Origin: a candidate division KSB1 bacterium
GTDB lineage: Bacteria; Zhuqueibacterota; Zhuqueibacteria; Thermofontimicrobiales; Thermofontimicrobiaceae
NCBI GenBank assembly: GCA_034506395.1
Contig: JAPDPQ010000024.1
Location: forward strand, 1 to 64,000
Length of the DNA stretch: 64,000 nucleotides
Reading direction: 5' to 3'
Shown here: piece by piece, positions 26,709 through 35,877 of the stretch
How the letters are laid out: the number at the start of each line of letters is the position of its first letter
How positions within the stretch are numbered: position 1 is the stretch's first letter
The notes under the pieces: generated by a model
The model's database searches: none
What the model saw: the letters and a program-made list of their open reading frames with translations, nothing else
What the model was told of the DNA's origin: nothing
Made by a program: the position numbers and the translations under genes

Positions 26709-28406
26709 ATGAATTTAAAGTGGGTTCTGCTAAATGAATATGACAAAGAAACGGTCGATCGATTTGCACAGCAGTTACATATCCCACCTATTTTCTCAAA
26801 GATCCTATTGAGCCGCGGAATTGACACTTATGAGAAAGCGTGGTTATTTTTCCGTGGCAATTTGACTCACCTGCATGACCCATTTCTGCTCAGAGATATG
26901 AATAAAGCCGTGCAACGGATTCTCCGAGCGATCCAGCAGCAAGAACGCATTTTGATCTATGGGGATTACGATGTTGATGGGATCACTGCTGTTTCAATGC
27001 TTTATTTGCTGTTAAAACAAATCGGTGCAGATGTCCACTTTTATATTCCCCATCGGATTCGAGAGGGATATGGGATTTCTTTGGCTGGGATTGAAGAGGC
27101 AGCTCGGCTTGGTACTCGGCTGATCATTTCAGTGGATTGTGGCGTCACCGCTGTCCGAGAGATCGAATATGCCCAACAATTAAACATGGATGTTATTGTG
27201 AGCGATCATCATGAGCCTGGAAAGCGGTTGCCCCAAGCATACGCCATGTTGAACCCAAAATGCCCCGAGTCGAACTATCCGTTTCATGAATTAGCAGGGG
27301 TTGGCGTTGCTTATAAATTGGCCCAGGCGTTGGCTCAAGCTTTGGATTTAGATGCTTCGATAATCGAAGATTTCGTCGATCTGGTTGCAATTGGCAGCGC
27401 CGCCGATATTGTGCCATTGGTTGATGAAAATCGGATTTTCGTGAAAGAGGGCCTGAAACGCCTCAATCAAACAACCCGACCAGGGCTGAAAGCGCTGTTA
27501 CAGGTAGCTGGATTGCTGAACAAACCAATTAGCACCGGTCAGATCGTCTTCATTATCGCGCCGCGGATCAATGCGGTAGGACGGATGGGAAACGCCGAGC
27601 GGGCCATTGAACTGTTCACCACGCAAGATCATGACCGAGCGCTCGAGATCGCCAATTTGTTCGAAACCGAAAACCGGCAACGAAAGAATATCGATGAAGA
27701 AACCTTCAAAGCGGCGCAGCAGATCATCGAGGATAATTATGATTTATCCAGCTATTACAGTTTGGTCGTCGATCAGGTAGGATGGCACCCAGGAGTGATC
27801 GGGATTGTGGCCTCGCGATTGGTAGAAAAATATTATCGTCCCACTGTGATGATCTCAGTAGATGAGAATATCGGCAAAGGTTCGGCGCGAAGCATTTCCG
27901 GTTTCGATATCTACCTGGCGCTCAAACAATGTGAAGACTTGCTCATCGGTTTTGGCGGCCATAAATACGCAGCCGGCCTGACAATTGCTCGGGACAAAAT
28001 CGATGCGTTCCGTCAACGCTTTAACGAAATATCGCAGCAACAGCTTACCGAGGATTTGCTATGCCCGAAACTCAGAATCGATGGAGAGATCCGATTAAGC
28101 GATATCAATGCCACTTTTTACAAATTTCTCAAACTACTGGCACCATTTGGTCCTCAAAACATGCGCCCTGTATTTTTGTCTCAAAAGCTTCAAGTGATTG
28201 GTACGCCAACCATAGTGGGGAACAATCACTTAAGGTTTAAAGTAAGACAGGATGGCATCGTGATGGATGCGATTGGTTTCAATTTGGGCGACCTTGTTTA
28301 TCGGATTGAGCCTGGAGCGAACAATCTAGACATGGCATACGTTATAGAGGAAAACACCTATTTGGGACGAACCACATTGCAATTACGGGTAAAGGACTTG
28401 AGGTAA
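26709..28406 (+). CDS. recJ: Single-stranded-DNA-specific 5'-3' exonuclease RecJ
   Basis: A 565-residue DHH-superfamily nuclease, the usual RecJ length. Catalytic motifs: YGDYDVDGITAVSMLY (motif I) near residue 80, SVDCGV (motif II), VIVSDHHEPG (motif III, DHH), and the DHHA1-type GFGGHKYAAGLTI later on. It degrades single-stranded DNA in recombination and mismatch or excision repair, using Mn2+. It follows rnpB directly. The next gene, a PPIase, starts 82 bases after the stop. Confidence 0.95.
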   Translation: MNLKWVLLNEYDKETVDRFAQQLHIPPIFSKILLSRGIDTYEKAWLFFRGNLTHLHDPFLLRDMNKAVQRILRAIQQQERILIYGDYDVDGITAVSMLYLLLKQIGADVHFYIPHRIREGYGISLAGIEEAARLGTRLIISVDCGVTAVREIEYAQQLNMDVIVSDHHEPGKRLPQAYAMLNPKCPESNYPFHELAGVGVAYKLAQALAQALDLDASIIEDFVDLVAIGSAADIVPLVDENRIFVKEGLKRLNQTTRPGLKALLQVAGLLNKPISTGQIVFIIAPRINAVGRMGNAERAIELFTTQDHDRALEIANLFETENRQRKNIDEETFKAAQQIIEDNYDLSSYYSLVVDQVGWHPGVIGIVASRLVEKYYRPTVMISVDENIGKGSARSISGFDIYLALKQCEDLLIGFGGHKYAAGLTIARDKIDAFRQRFNEISQQQLTEDLLCPKLRIDGEIRLSDINATFYKFLKLLAPFGPQNMRPVFLSQKLQVIGTPTIVGNNHLRFKVRQDGIVMDAIGFNLGDLVYRIEPGANNLDMAYVIEENTYLGRTTLQLRVKDLR

Positions 28407-28488
28407 GCTTTCGCCAAATAATTCAATTTGAATAAATCTTTATTCGATTGACACGCGACGGTTTCAATTGAATTCTTGAGAGGGGTCA

Positions 28489-29496
28489 ATGAATCGAATC
28501 AGAACGCTTGTGATTTTTAGCTTATGTGTCCTGCTGGTGAATTGTTCAAAAAAAGATAAGGGATCTTCCACGCATGCAAAAGTTAGCTTTGCTGACTCGA
28601 CGGTGGTAGCGATCGTGAATGGGGAGGCGATTCATTATGATGATGTCAAACAAGTCATCAGCCAATTTTTAAATCAATTGGGCAAAGACGTAAATCAGTT
28701 TCAACATCTTGCCTCCGATACCATGCTTTGGAATGATGCACTGGACTGGATGATTTCCCTGAAGCTATTGACGCAGGAGGCCAAACGGCTCGATATCAAA
28801 GCAGATAGCAATGAGGTGAGGCTTGCCCTGAGCAATATTAAGCGAAGATTTCCGAATGAGCAAAAGTTCTTTGAGGCGTTACAGCAGTCGAATCTCACTT
28901 TGGAGCAATTTCAAATCAATCTTGCCCAGGAGCTGACAGTTCAGAAACTATTAGAACAACAGATTGCTTCTCAGATCAAGGATGTCACGGATGACGAAGC
29001 GCTCAAATATTATCAGGACCATGGGGAGGAGCTGATGCAACCGGAACAAATCCGAGTGCATCATATTTTGTTTAAGGTGTCTGAAACTGCTGATCCTGAG
29101 AAAGTCAAGGCGGTAGAGGCCAAGGCACAACGGGTGTTGGACCGGATCAAAAAAGGGGAGGATTTCGAGACGCTAGCCCGACAATATTCGGAAGATCCAG
29201 CTTCTGCACTCCGCGGTGGGAATATTGGTTTCTTTTCACGGGGAGATATGATAAAGAATTTCGAAGACGCCGCATTTGCCCTGAAGGTAGGGCAGGTGAG
29301 CGATCTGGTTCGAACCCAATTAGGCTTTCATATTATCCGATTAGACGAGCGGAAAAGCAGCCAGAAAATGCCATTCGAAGAAGTAAAACTTGCCATTAAA
29401 GCTCGGCTCAAGCAAGAGCAGTCCAATGCACTGTTTCAGCAGTATGTCGCGGCACTCAAATCCAAGGCAGAAATCAAGCTTCGCGGCAAAGCATAA
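28489..29496 (+). CDS. Lipoprotein peptidyl-prolyl isomerase (SurA/PrsA-like parvulin)
   Basis: A 335-residue protein with a lipoprotein signal ending LVNC (Cys19), a SurA_N-type helical chaperone region (about 40-155) and one parvulin domain (about 180-275) with VHHILFKV, EDPASALRGGNIGFFSRG and LVRTQLGFHIIRLDE. It should help fold exported proteins at the membrane. One rotamase domain and a lipid anchor resemble PrsA more than two-domain SurA. GAGAGGGG lies just before the ATG. Confidence 0.92.
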   Translation: MNRIRTLVIFSLCVLLVNCSKKDKGSSTHAKVSFADSTVVAIVNGEAIHYDDVKQVISQFLNQLGKDVNQFQHLASDTMLWNDALDWMISLKLLTQEAKRLDIKADSNEVRLALSNIKRRFPNEQKFFEALQQSNLTLEQFQINLAQELTVQKLLEQQIASQIKDVTDDEALKYYQDHGEELMQPEQIRVHHILFKVSETADPEKVKAVEAKAQRVLDRIKKGEDFETLARQYSEDPASALRGGNIGFFSRGDMIKNFEDAAFALKVGQVSDLVRTQLGFHIIRLDERKSSQKMPFEEVKLAIKARLKQEQSNALFQQYVAALKSKAEIKLRGKA

Positions 29497-29896
29497 GGCG
29501 AAATCAGAACATATTGAGCGATTCAGGTTAAAAATCATTTGTGTTTGTTGCATCGAATGAAATCTGAAAAAAGAATGCGATTCCTGCGAATTCAGAAATC
29601 TGATAACTTGGGTCGCTCATTGATCTAAATTCGGTCATAGTGCTCATTTTGTCGAAGACAATTTCTATGTCTTATTTCCGTTATTTTGAAAAAAATTCCT
29701 GCTGCCGAAATGTACGGGGCTTAGTCGAATCATCTTTCCTCAAAATTTCTTGGTTATCCTCATGGCAAATCGTTCCCTTCAACGCAAATCAAATTGATCA
29801 ACCTTTATTGTTTGGGCTCACCTCCAAAAGAAATCAGCAGATTTGCACCAATATACAAACTCACCCAAATTATAACTCTAACCAAAGGAGCATTTT
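29497..29896. other. Intergenic stretch without recognised gene
   Basis: 400 bases between the PPIase and ilvE genes. I found no RNA gene or strong terminator. A frame from 29640 to 29900 has no RBS and Ser/Cys-rich composition unlike the neighbours, so I do not call it. AAAGGAG at 29882-29888 is the ilvE RBS. Confidence 0.4.
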
Positions 29897-30823
29897 ATGA
29901 AGCCAGAAGATGAACGAGGTAAGATATGGTTTAATGGGAAGTATGTTGATTGGTGGGATGCAAAAATTCATGTGATGTCGCATTGCGTGCATTATGGAAC
30001 GTCAATTTTCGAAGGCATGAGGTGTTATGAAACGCAAAAAGGTTCGGCGATTTTCCGACTGCATGATCATATCAAACGGTTTTTTGATTCAGCCAAAATT
30101 TATCGGATGGATATTCCATTTTCGATGGCGGAAATCGAGCAAGCTTGCGTTGATATTGTCAGAGTGAATCAATTGAAATCTGCTTATATTCGGCCTTTGG
30201 TGTTTCGGGGTTACAACACATTAGGGGTAGATCCTTCAGCTTGTCCAGTGGAAGTGGTCATTGCGGTATTGAACTGGGGGGCCTATCTTGGGGAGGATGC
30301 ATTGACAAAAGGGGTCGATGTTCGGGTTTCCTCGTGGCATCGGATGCATCCCAATACTCATCCTGCGCTCGCCAAGACCGGGGCGAATTATATGAACTCC
30401 CAGTTGATCAAATGGGAGGCAAAAATTGACAATTATGCGGAGGGAATTGCATTATCCAGTCAAGGATTTGTGAGCGAAGGAAGCGGAGAAAATATTTTTT
30501 TGGTTCGCAACAACGAGATTTTTACCCCAACTGTGGGCTCATCAATTTTGCCGGGAATTACTCGCGATTCCGTATTTAAGATTGCGCGGGAATTGGGTTA
30601 TGAAGTGAAAGAGATGTTGATTCCTCGCGAGATGCTTTACATTGCAGACGAGCTGTTCTTTACTGGAACAGCGGCTGAGGTTTCACCGATCCGATCAGTA
30701 GATAAGATTGTAATTGGGAGTGGCACAGTTGGACCGATTACAAAACAGATTCAGAATCGTTTTTTTGAAATTGTGAGAAGCGGAAACGATGGCGGCTATA
30801 ATTGGCTGACCTTCATCAATTGA
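29897..30823 (+). CDS. ilvE: Branched-chain amino-acid aminotransferase
   Basis: A 308-residue fold-type IV PLP enzyme, normal length for IlvE. It has [20 protein letters not shown] at the start, [13 protein letters not shown], the PLP lysine within [11 protein letters not shown], and [11 protein letters not shown] near residue 197. It catalyses the last step of Leu, Ile and Val synthesis and the first step of their breakdown with 2-oxoglutarate. AAAGGAG lies 9 bases before the ATG. No other branched-chain genes are adjacent. Confidence 0.94.
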   Translation: MKPEDERGKIWFNGKYVDWWDAKIHVMSHCVHYGTSIFEGMRCYETQKGSAIFRLHDHIKRFFDSAKIYRMDIPFSMAEIEQACVDIVRVNQLKSAYIRPLVFRGYNTLGVDPSACPVEVVIAVLNWGAYLGEDALTKGVDVRVSSWHRMHPNTHPALAKTGANYMNSQLIKWEAKIDNYAEGIALSSQGFVSEGSGENIFLVRNNEIFTPTVGSSILPGITRDSVFKIARELGYEVKEMLIPREMLYIADELFFTGTAAEVSPIRSVDKIVIGSGTVGPITKQIQNRFFEIVRSGNDGGYNWLTFIN

Positions 30824-31146
30824 TTTGCCAGTACTTTTTGATATCGCGTCATTGAAAGAGGGAACGAAGCGACGAGACCATCTTATCAAACTTGAAAATC
30901 TAAAATGGAAAATATTATCCAAAAATTGCCCCACGAAACTCACGAAAGGACACGAAAATTATTCTTTGCGATCGCACTTTAGCATCAATTTGTGTTTTTC
31001 GTGGGGCAAAAATTTGTTGCATGTATCGCTTGAGTTCATTTTAGAAATGCGGGTATAATTTTACAAAATGACTAGATTTTTTTGCCCGGAACAAACTTGA
31101 CTATTGATTGTAGAATCCCAAAAATTATAGACGACGATCAAAGATT
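30824..31146. other. Intergenic region with inverted-repeat element
   Basis: 323 bases between ilvE and nusB. It holds the inverted-repeat element at 30928-31007 (separate entry). No ORF is convincing and I could not place the nusB promoter with confidence. Confidence 0.4.
30928..31007. repeat. Inverted-repeat element with CACGAAA direct repeats
   Basis: GCCCCACGAAA (30928-30938) and TTTCGTGGGGC (30997-31007) are perfect 11-bp inverted repeats around a 58-base core. The left side carries three CACGAAA-type repeats in a row (CCACGAAACT, CACGAAAGGA, CACGAAAA). Short CACGAAA-rich elements of this kind recur between genes in many environmental bacterial genomes, as I recall. Only one copy is in this window. 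Confidence 0.5.
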
Positions 31147-31605
31147 ATGAGCTCGCGAAGACGCGCACGAGAATTAGCAGTTCAGGCGTTATATGCGCTT
31201 GAGCTATCGCAAAACCCAGTTGATGAGGTCAAACAAGATGTGATTGAGCAGCAAAATGATGCCGTAGCGGTGAAGGCTTTTGCTGAACAGCTCTTCACCG
31301 CGACGGTGGAGCATTGTAGCGAACTGGACGAAATCATCAAACACAAGGCTGTCAATTGGGATTTTGAGCGAATAGCAATATTAGATAAGCTGATCCTCAG
31401 GCTGGCGATCTGTGAATTTCTTTACTTCGAAGATATTCCGCCGAAAGTGAGCATTGATGAGGCGATCGAAATCGCTAAAAAGTTCAGCACTGCCAAAAGT
31501 GGTCAATTCGTGAATGGGATTCTGGATGCTGTGCTTTTGGAACTCCGATCCACCAATCGCCTGCACAAGACCGGTCGAGGGTTGATTGAGACCACCAGCC
31601 AATAG
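31147..31605 (+). CDS. nusB: Transcription antitermination factor NusB
   Basis: A 152-residue all-helical RNA-binding protein with the family pattern SSRRRARELAVQALYALELS at the start, DKLILRLAICEFLYFEDIPP, and SIDEAIEIAKKFSTAKSGQF followed by NGILD. NusB with NusE forms the boxA-binding core of rRNA antitermination complexes. The RBS is weak. secA starts 77 bases downstream on the same strand. Confidence 0.95.
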   Translation: MSSRRRARELAVQALYALELSQNPVDEVKQDVIEQQNDAVAVKAFAEQLFTATVEHCSELDEIIKHKAVNWDFERIAILDKLILRLAICEFLYFEDIPPKVSIDEAIEIAKKFSTAKSGQFVNGILDAVLLELRSTNRLHKTGRGLIETTSQ

Positions 31606-31682
31606 CTGAACTTTATGGATATTGATCAGTATAAAAGCTATACTTGATGCGAATTGTTTCGAGATTTTGGTAGGGAGAAGCA

Positions 31683-34600
31683 ATGCTGGAAAAAATTTTG
31701 ACCCTCATATTTGGCAGCAAACATGAGCGGGACATAAAGCGGATTAGACCGATTGTGGCTGAGATTAATGAATACTATCAACAATTTCATGAATTGTCGG
31801 ACGATGCGCTTCGATACAAGACTATCGAGTTTAAACGTCGAATCCAGGAGCGAGTCAGCGATATTCAGGATCAGATTTATGATTTGCAGCAACAATTGCG
31901 TGAGGATGTGGACAGCGATGTCCCGATCGATACCGAGCGGATTAGAGAGGAAATAAAGGCATTAGAGAAAGAAGAGAAAGAAGCTATCGATGAAGTGCTT
32001 CTCGAGTTGATGCCCGAGGCTTTTGCTGTGGTCAAGGAAGCGTGCCGTCGCTTGGTGGGGCATTCCTGGTCAGTGAGCGATATTCCGATTACCTGGGACA
32101 TGGTGCCATTTGATGTGCAATTGATCGGTGCAGTAGTATTACATGAAGGCAAGATAGCCGAGATGGCAACTGGCGAGGGCAAAACGCTGGTAGCGAGCTT
32201 GCCGTTGTATCTTAATGCCTTGGTTGGCAAGGGTGCACATCTGGTGACGGTCAACGATTATTTAGCTCGACGCGATTGCGAATGGATGGGCAAGATTTAT
32301 GAGACGCTTGGCTTGGCGCCGGCATTTATTACTAACGATATGAATCCATCGCAGCGCCAAAAGGCATATAATGCGGACATCACCTATGGCACTAACAACG
32401 AGTTCGGTTTCGACTATCTGCGGGACAATATGGCCATTCGGGTGGAGGATGTGGTGCAACGGGGGCATTATTATGCCATCATCGATGAGGTGGATTCCGT
32501 CCTGATCGACGAAGCACGGACCCCATTGATCATTTCCGGTCCAGTGGAGCATTCAACGCAGCGCTTCGATGAAGTGAAGCCGCGAGTAGCCCAATTGGTC
32601 CGCAGCCAAACCAATCTGGTCAATAAATTGATCGCTGAGGCGGAACATCTGCTTGAGCAAGGGGAAGAATATGAAGCTGGGAAGAAGTTACTCCAGGCGA
32701 ATCGGGGTGCCCCCAAAAACAAGCGGCTGATTAAGGTGCTTCATGAGCCTGGGGCCAAAAAACTGATCCATCGCGTTGAAATGGATTATTTGCGAGATAA
32801 GCGCCTGCACGAATTGGATGAGGAACTCTACTATTCGATCGATGAGAAGACGCATGTCATTGACCTGACCGAGAAAGGTCGGGAGGCTTTGTCTCCCAAT
32901 GATCCTTCCATGTTCGTATTGCCAGATTTAGCGACAGAGCTGGAGCAAATAGACAAGGACCCAAATCTTGATGAGGCGGCAAAACAAGAGGCCAAATCGC
33001 GGGTGCAAGCTGAATACGCAGAGAAGAGCGAACGCATTCATAATATCACCCAATTGTTACGGGCATATTCGCTGTATGAGCGCGATGTCGAATATGTCGT
33101 CACCGAGGACGGGAAAGTGGTGATTGTGGACGAGTTCACTGGCCGATTGATGCCCGGACGCCGATATAGCGATGGGCTGCATCAGGCGATTGAGGCGAAA
33201 GAAGGGGTGAGGATCGAGCGCGAGACCCAAACATTAGCCACGATTACGCTGCAAAACTTTTTCCGGCTGTACCAGAAGCTGGCGGGAATGACTGGTACCG
33301 CAGAGACAGAGGCGCATGAGTTCTGGCAGATCTACAAGCTGGATGTGGTTGTAATTCCGACCAATGAGCCAGTGCGTCGGATCGACTATAACGATCAGAT
33401 CTATCGCACCAAGCGAGAGAAATATAATGCAGTGATTGCAGAGATCGAAGAAATGCATCGCAAGAATCGACCAGTGCTGGTAGGGACGATTTCGGTTGAG
33501 GTCTCTGAAACATTGAGCCGAATGTTAAAGCGAAAGGGCATCAAGCATTCGGTGCTGAACGCTAAATATCATAAAGAAGAAGCCCAGATTGTGGCCAAAG
33601 CGGGGCAACCTGGGATGGTGACTATTGCTACCAATATGGCGGGTCGCGGGACCGACATCAAGTTAGGCAAAGGAGTTGTTCTCTGCGATGGGGGCTGTTA
33701 TCTGGTTGATGACAATGGTCGGCCCATCCCAAAAGACCTCGATCTGAGCCAATGTGAGGCGGATGTACCGTGTGGCCTTCACATCATTGGCACAGAGCGG
33801 CATGAATCGCGCCGGATCGATCGACAACTGCGCGGCAGAAGCGGTCGGCAGGGCGACCCTGGTTCATCTCGGTTTTATCTCTCGTTAGAAGATGATCTGA
33901 TGCGGCTATTTGGCTCGGAGCGCATCGCCAGCGTAATGGATCGCCTCGGGGTTCAAGATGGCGAGGTCATCCAGCATCCGATGATCAACAAATCTATCGA
34001 ACGCGCGCAGAAACGCGTCGAGATGCACAACTTCGAAATTCGGAAACATCTGCTGGAATATGATGACGTGATGAACCAACAGCGCGAAGTAATCTATAAG
34101 ATGCGGTCCAATGCTTTAAGAGGGGAAAATCTCAGAGATGTGATCCTCGACATGATCGACCAGATTGTTGAGGATCGTGTAGAATTGCATGTTGGTGACC
34201 AGAAATACGTCGAGGATTGGAATTGGGCCGGGCTGAACAAAGACCTGCAACGCTTCTTTTTGCTCAGCCCGATGTATCACGATGGGAGTGAAGTTCCTCC
34301 AGGGTTGACCAAAGAACTGCTGATCGAGCAAATCAAGGAGAAGGCTCGTGCCAATTACGCGCTGCGTGAACGGACGATTGGCAAAGCGAATATGCGAAAG
34401 CTGGAACGGCTGGTCATGTTGCAACAGATTGATATCGAATGGCGAGACCATTTGTATGAGATGGATCAATTGAAAGAGGGGATTGGATTACGGGCTTACG
34501 GTCAGAAGGACCCGCTAATTGAATACAAAAGTGAAGGTTTTCGCGCCTTCACTGACATGTTGGCCCGCATCAACGAAGGCGTGGTAGAACTGATTTTCAA

Positions 34601-34853
34601 GGCGCAGATTCGCGATCAATCTCAATTTGTCCCACGCCGTCGGCCGCGAGTGTTGAGTGAAGTCCATGATTCTAGCGCTGGGATGGGATTTCGCACCGCA
34701 GCCGCCACCGCCTCCGCTGCTGGTCAACAGACATTGCCGCAGCAGCCAGCTCCAGGCAAAAAAGTCCCAGTGGTGGTCGGTCCCAAAGTGGGACGAAATG
34801 ACCCCTGTCCTTGTGGCAGCGGCAAAAAATATAAAAAATGCCATGGTCGTTGA
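31683..34853 (+). CDS. secA: Preprotein translocase ATPase SecA
   Basis: The motor of Sec protein export, 1056 residues against about 900 in E. coli. Walker A is [14 protein letters not shown], Walker [19 protein letters not shown], and the motif [14 protein letters not shown] and [12 protein letters not shown] are intact. The extra length is mainly in the pre-protein cross-linking region (about residues 270-450), which has charged inserts such as [17 protein letters not shown], as in other FCB bacteria. The C-terminus has a SEC-C zinc site, [17 protein letters not shown], for SecB or ribosome contact. GGGAG precedes the ATG. Confidence 0.97.
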   Translation: MLEKILTLIFGSKHERDIKRIRPIVAEINEYYQQFHELSDDALRYKTIEFKRRIQERVSDIQDQIYDLQQQLREDVDSDVPIDTERIREEIKALEKEEKEAIDEVLLELMPEAFAVVKEACRRLVGHSWSVSDIPITWDMVPFDVQLIGAVVLHEGKIAEMATGEGKTLVASLPLYLNALVGKGAHLVTVNDYLARRDCEWMGKIYETLGLAPAFITNDMNPSQRQKAYNADITYGTNNEFGFDYLRDNMAIRVEDVVQRGHYYAIIDEVDSVLIDEARTPLIISGPVEHSTQRFDEVKPRVAQLVRSQTNLVNKLIAEAEHLLEQGEEYEAGKKLLQANRGAPKNKRLIKVLHEPGAKKLIHRVEMDYLRDKRLHELDEELYYSIDEKTHVIDLTEKGREALSPNDPSMFVLPDLATELEQIDKDPNLDEAAKQEAKSRVQAEYAEKSERIHNITQLLRAYSLYERDVEYVVTEDGKVVIVDEFTGRLMPGRRYSDGLHQAIEAKEGVRIERETQTLATITLQNFFRLYQKLAGMTGTAETEAHEFWQIYKLDVVVIPTNEPVRRIDYNDQIYRTKREKYNAVIAEIEEMHRKNRPVLVGTISVEVSETLSRMLKRKGIKHSVLNAKYHKEEAQIVAKAGQPGMVTIATNMAGRGTDIKLGKGVVLCDGGCYLVDDNGRPIPKDLDLSQCEADVPCGLHIIGTERHESRRIDRQLRGRSGRQGDPGSSRFYLSLEDDLMRLFGSERIASVMDRLGVQDGEVIQHPMINKSIERAQKRVEMHNFEIRKHLLEYDDVMNQQREVIYKMRSNALRGENLRDVILDMIDQIVEDRVELHVGDQKYVEDWNWAGLNKDLQRFFLLSPMYHDGSEVPPGLTKELLIEQIKEKARANYALRERTIGKANMRKLERLVMLQQIDIEWRDHLYEMDQLKEGIGLRAYGQKDPLIEYKSEGFRAFTDMLARINEGVVELIFKAQIRDQSQFVPRRRPRVLSEVHDSSAGMGFRTAAATASAAGQQTLPQQPAPGKKVPVVVGPKVGRNDPCPCGSGKKYKKCHGR

Positions 34854-35380
34854 GATTTATTCGAAAATATGAGAGCATCAATTCGAAACCACGAAGCCAG
34901 AGCTTCGCGGTAATTCCCATTGGAAAATACTCGCGTCCTATATCCAGAAATATTGGAAGGCGATTTCACCAAATTTCTAATTGGGCCGATGAATGTTCAA
35001 TGCACTGTTCTGATAAATAAAATTTTCTTGTTTCGAAGAAAAAACGCTTGCATTCAGCAGCTTTGTTGTCTATATTCTCATAAGTTTTTTATATTGGTAA
35101 GCTCGAATTGATTATGATTCAAAGCACCATCACCAATTGAGCGAAAATGGATGAGTGGGATCGGTGGTTTCTGAAAATCTGAAAAAAACGGGCATTGACC
35201 TGCTGGGGATTGACAAAACGAGTGAGAGAAATTCAAGACGTAGCGCGAAGAGCTTTTTAATTGCGCTGCTCATTAAATGTTTGTAATAACGCTTGCTTTT
35301 GAAAGAAATAATGCTATATTAAAGCAAACCCCAATAGGAGATGAGAATCAGCCCGAAGAAGCAGAAGGAGTGAGGAAAAA
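34854..35380. other. Intergenic region with promoter for the smg-topA group
   Basis: 527 AT-rich bases after secA. A small hairpin CGAAGC/GCTTCG at about 34893-34908 has no T tract. A promoter candidate lies at 35293-35320. No RNA gene or ORF was convincing. Confidence 0.4.
35293..35320 (+). promoter_or_regulatory. Putative sigma-70 promoter for smg/DUF494-topA
   Basis: -35 TTGCTT (35293-35298), 16-base spacer, -10 TATATT (35315-35320), about 60 bases before the ATG at 35381. An eye match only. Confidence 0.45.
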
Positions 35381-35854
35381 ATGAATGAGCGCATATTGGA
35401 AATCGTAGCTTACATTGTCAATGCGATGCAATCCAGCTTAGATGATGCGCTGTTTGGCCATATTGAGAATCTCTCTCAAGCATTGATGGAACAAGGCTAC
35501 ACGGAGAATGAGATCAATTCTGCTTTTTCCTGGCTGATTGAAAAAATGCCTTCAGAAGCTGATTCAAATCTAACCAACGAATCGAATTCTGCTGACTATG
35601 GCGTTCGCACATGGCACAGTTTCGATCCTCCCCCGCTTTCCCCGGCTGGCAGCAATGCCCCAATTCAATTGCGCGAATTAGATATTATCGGAGACGAAGA
35701 AATCGAACAGATCTTGGCTCAAACGTTGAAGCGCGGCAGGCAAGGGATTTCCATTGCGGAGATTAAGGCATTGGTATCCAGCTTGGTTTTCACCACGGAT
35801 CCGCTCATTGATGGTTCGTTTTTTGTCTACAATAAAAACAATCAAGTTCACTAA
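35381..35854 (+). CDS. Smg/DUF494 family protein
   Basis: A 157-residue protein with the DUF494/Smg start MNERILEIVAYIVNAM followed by ALMEQGYTENEINSAFSWL. Its function is unknown; in proteobacteria the gene lies beside dprA and topA-related genes, and here it precedes topA by 23 bases, so the context agrees. The C-terminal third (EEIEQILAQTLKRGRQGISI) is also family-like. GAAGGAG precedes the ATG by about 12 bases. Confidence 0.85.
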   Translation: MNERILEIVAYIVNAMQSSLDDALFGHIENLSQALMEQGYTENEINSAFSWLIEKMPSEADSNLTNESNSADYGVRTWHSFDPPPLSPAGSNAPIQLRELDIIGDEEIEQILAQTLKRGRQGISIAEIKALVSSLVFTTDPLIDGSFFVYNKNNQVH

Positions 35855-35877
35855 TTTGATAACGTGTGTTTCCATAT

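Noticed and set aside
29640-29900. 86-codon plus-strand frame before ilvE
   Set aside because: No RBS, Ser/Cys-rich composition unlike the neighbours, and it overlaps the ilvE start.
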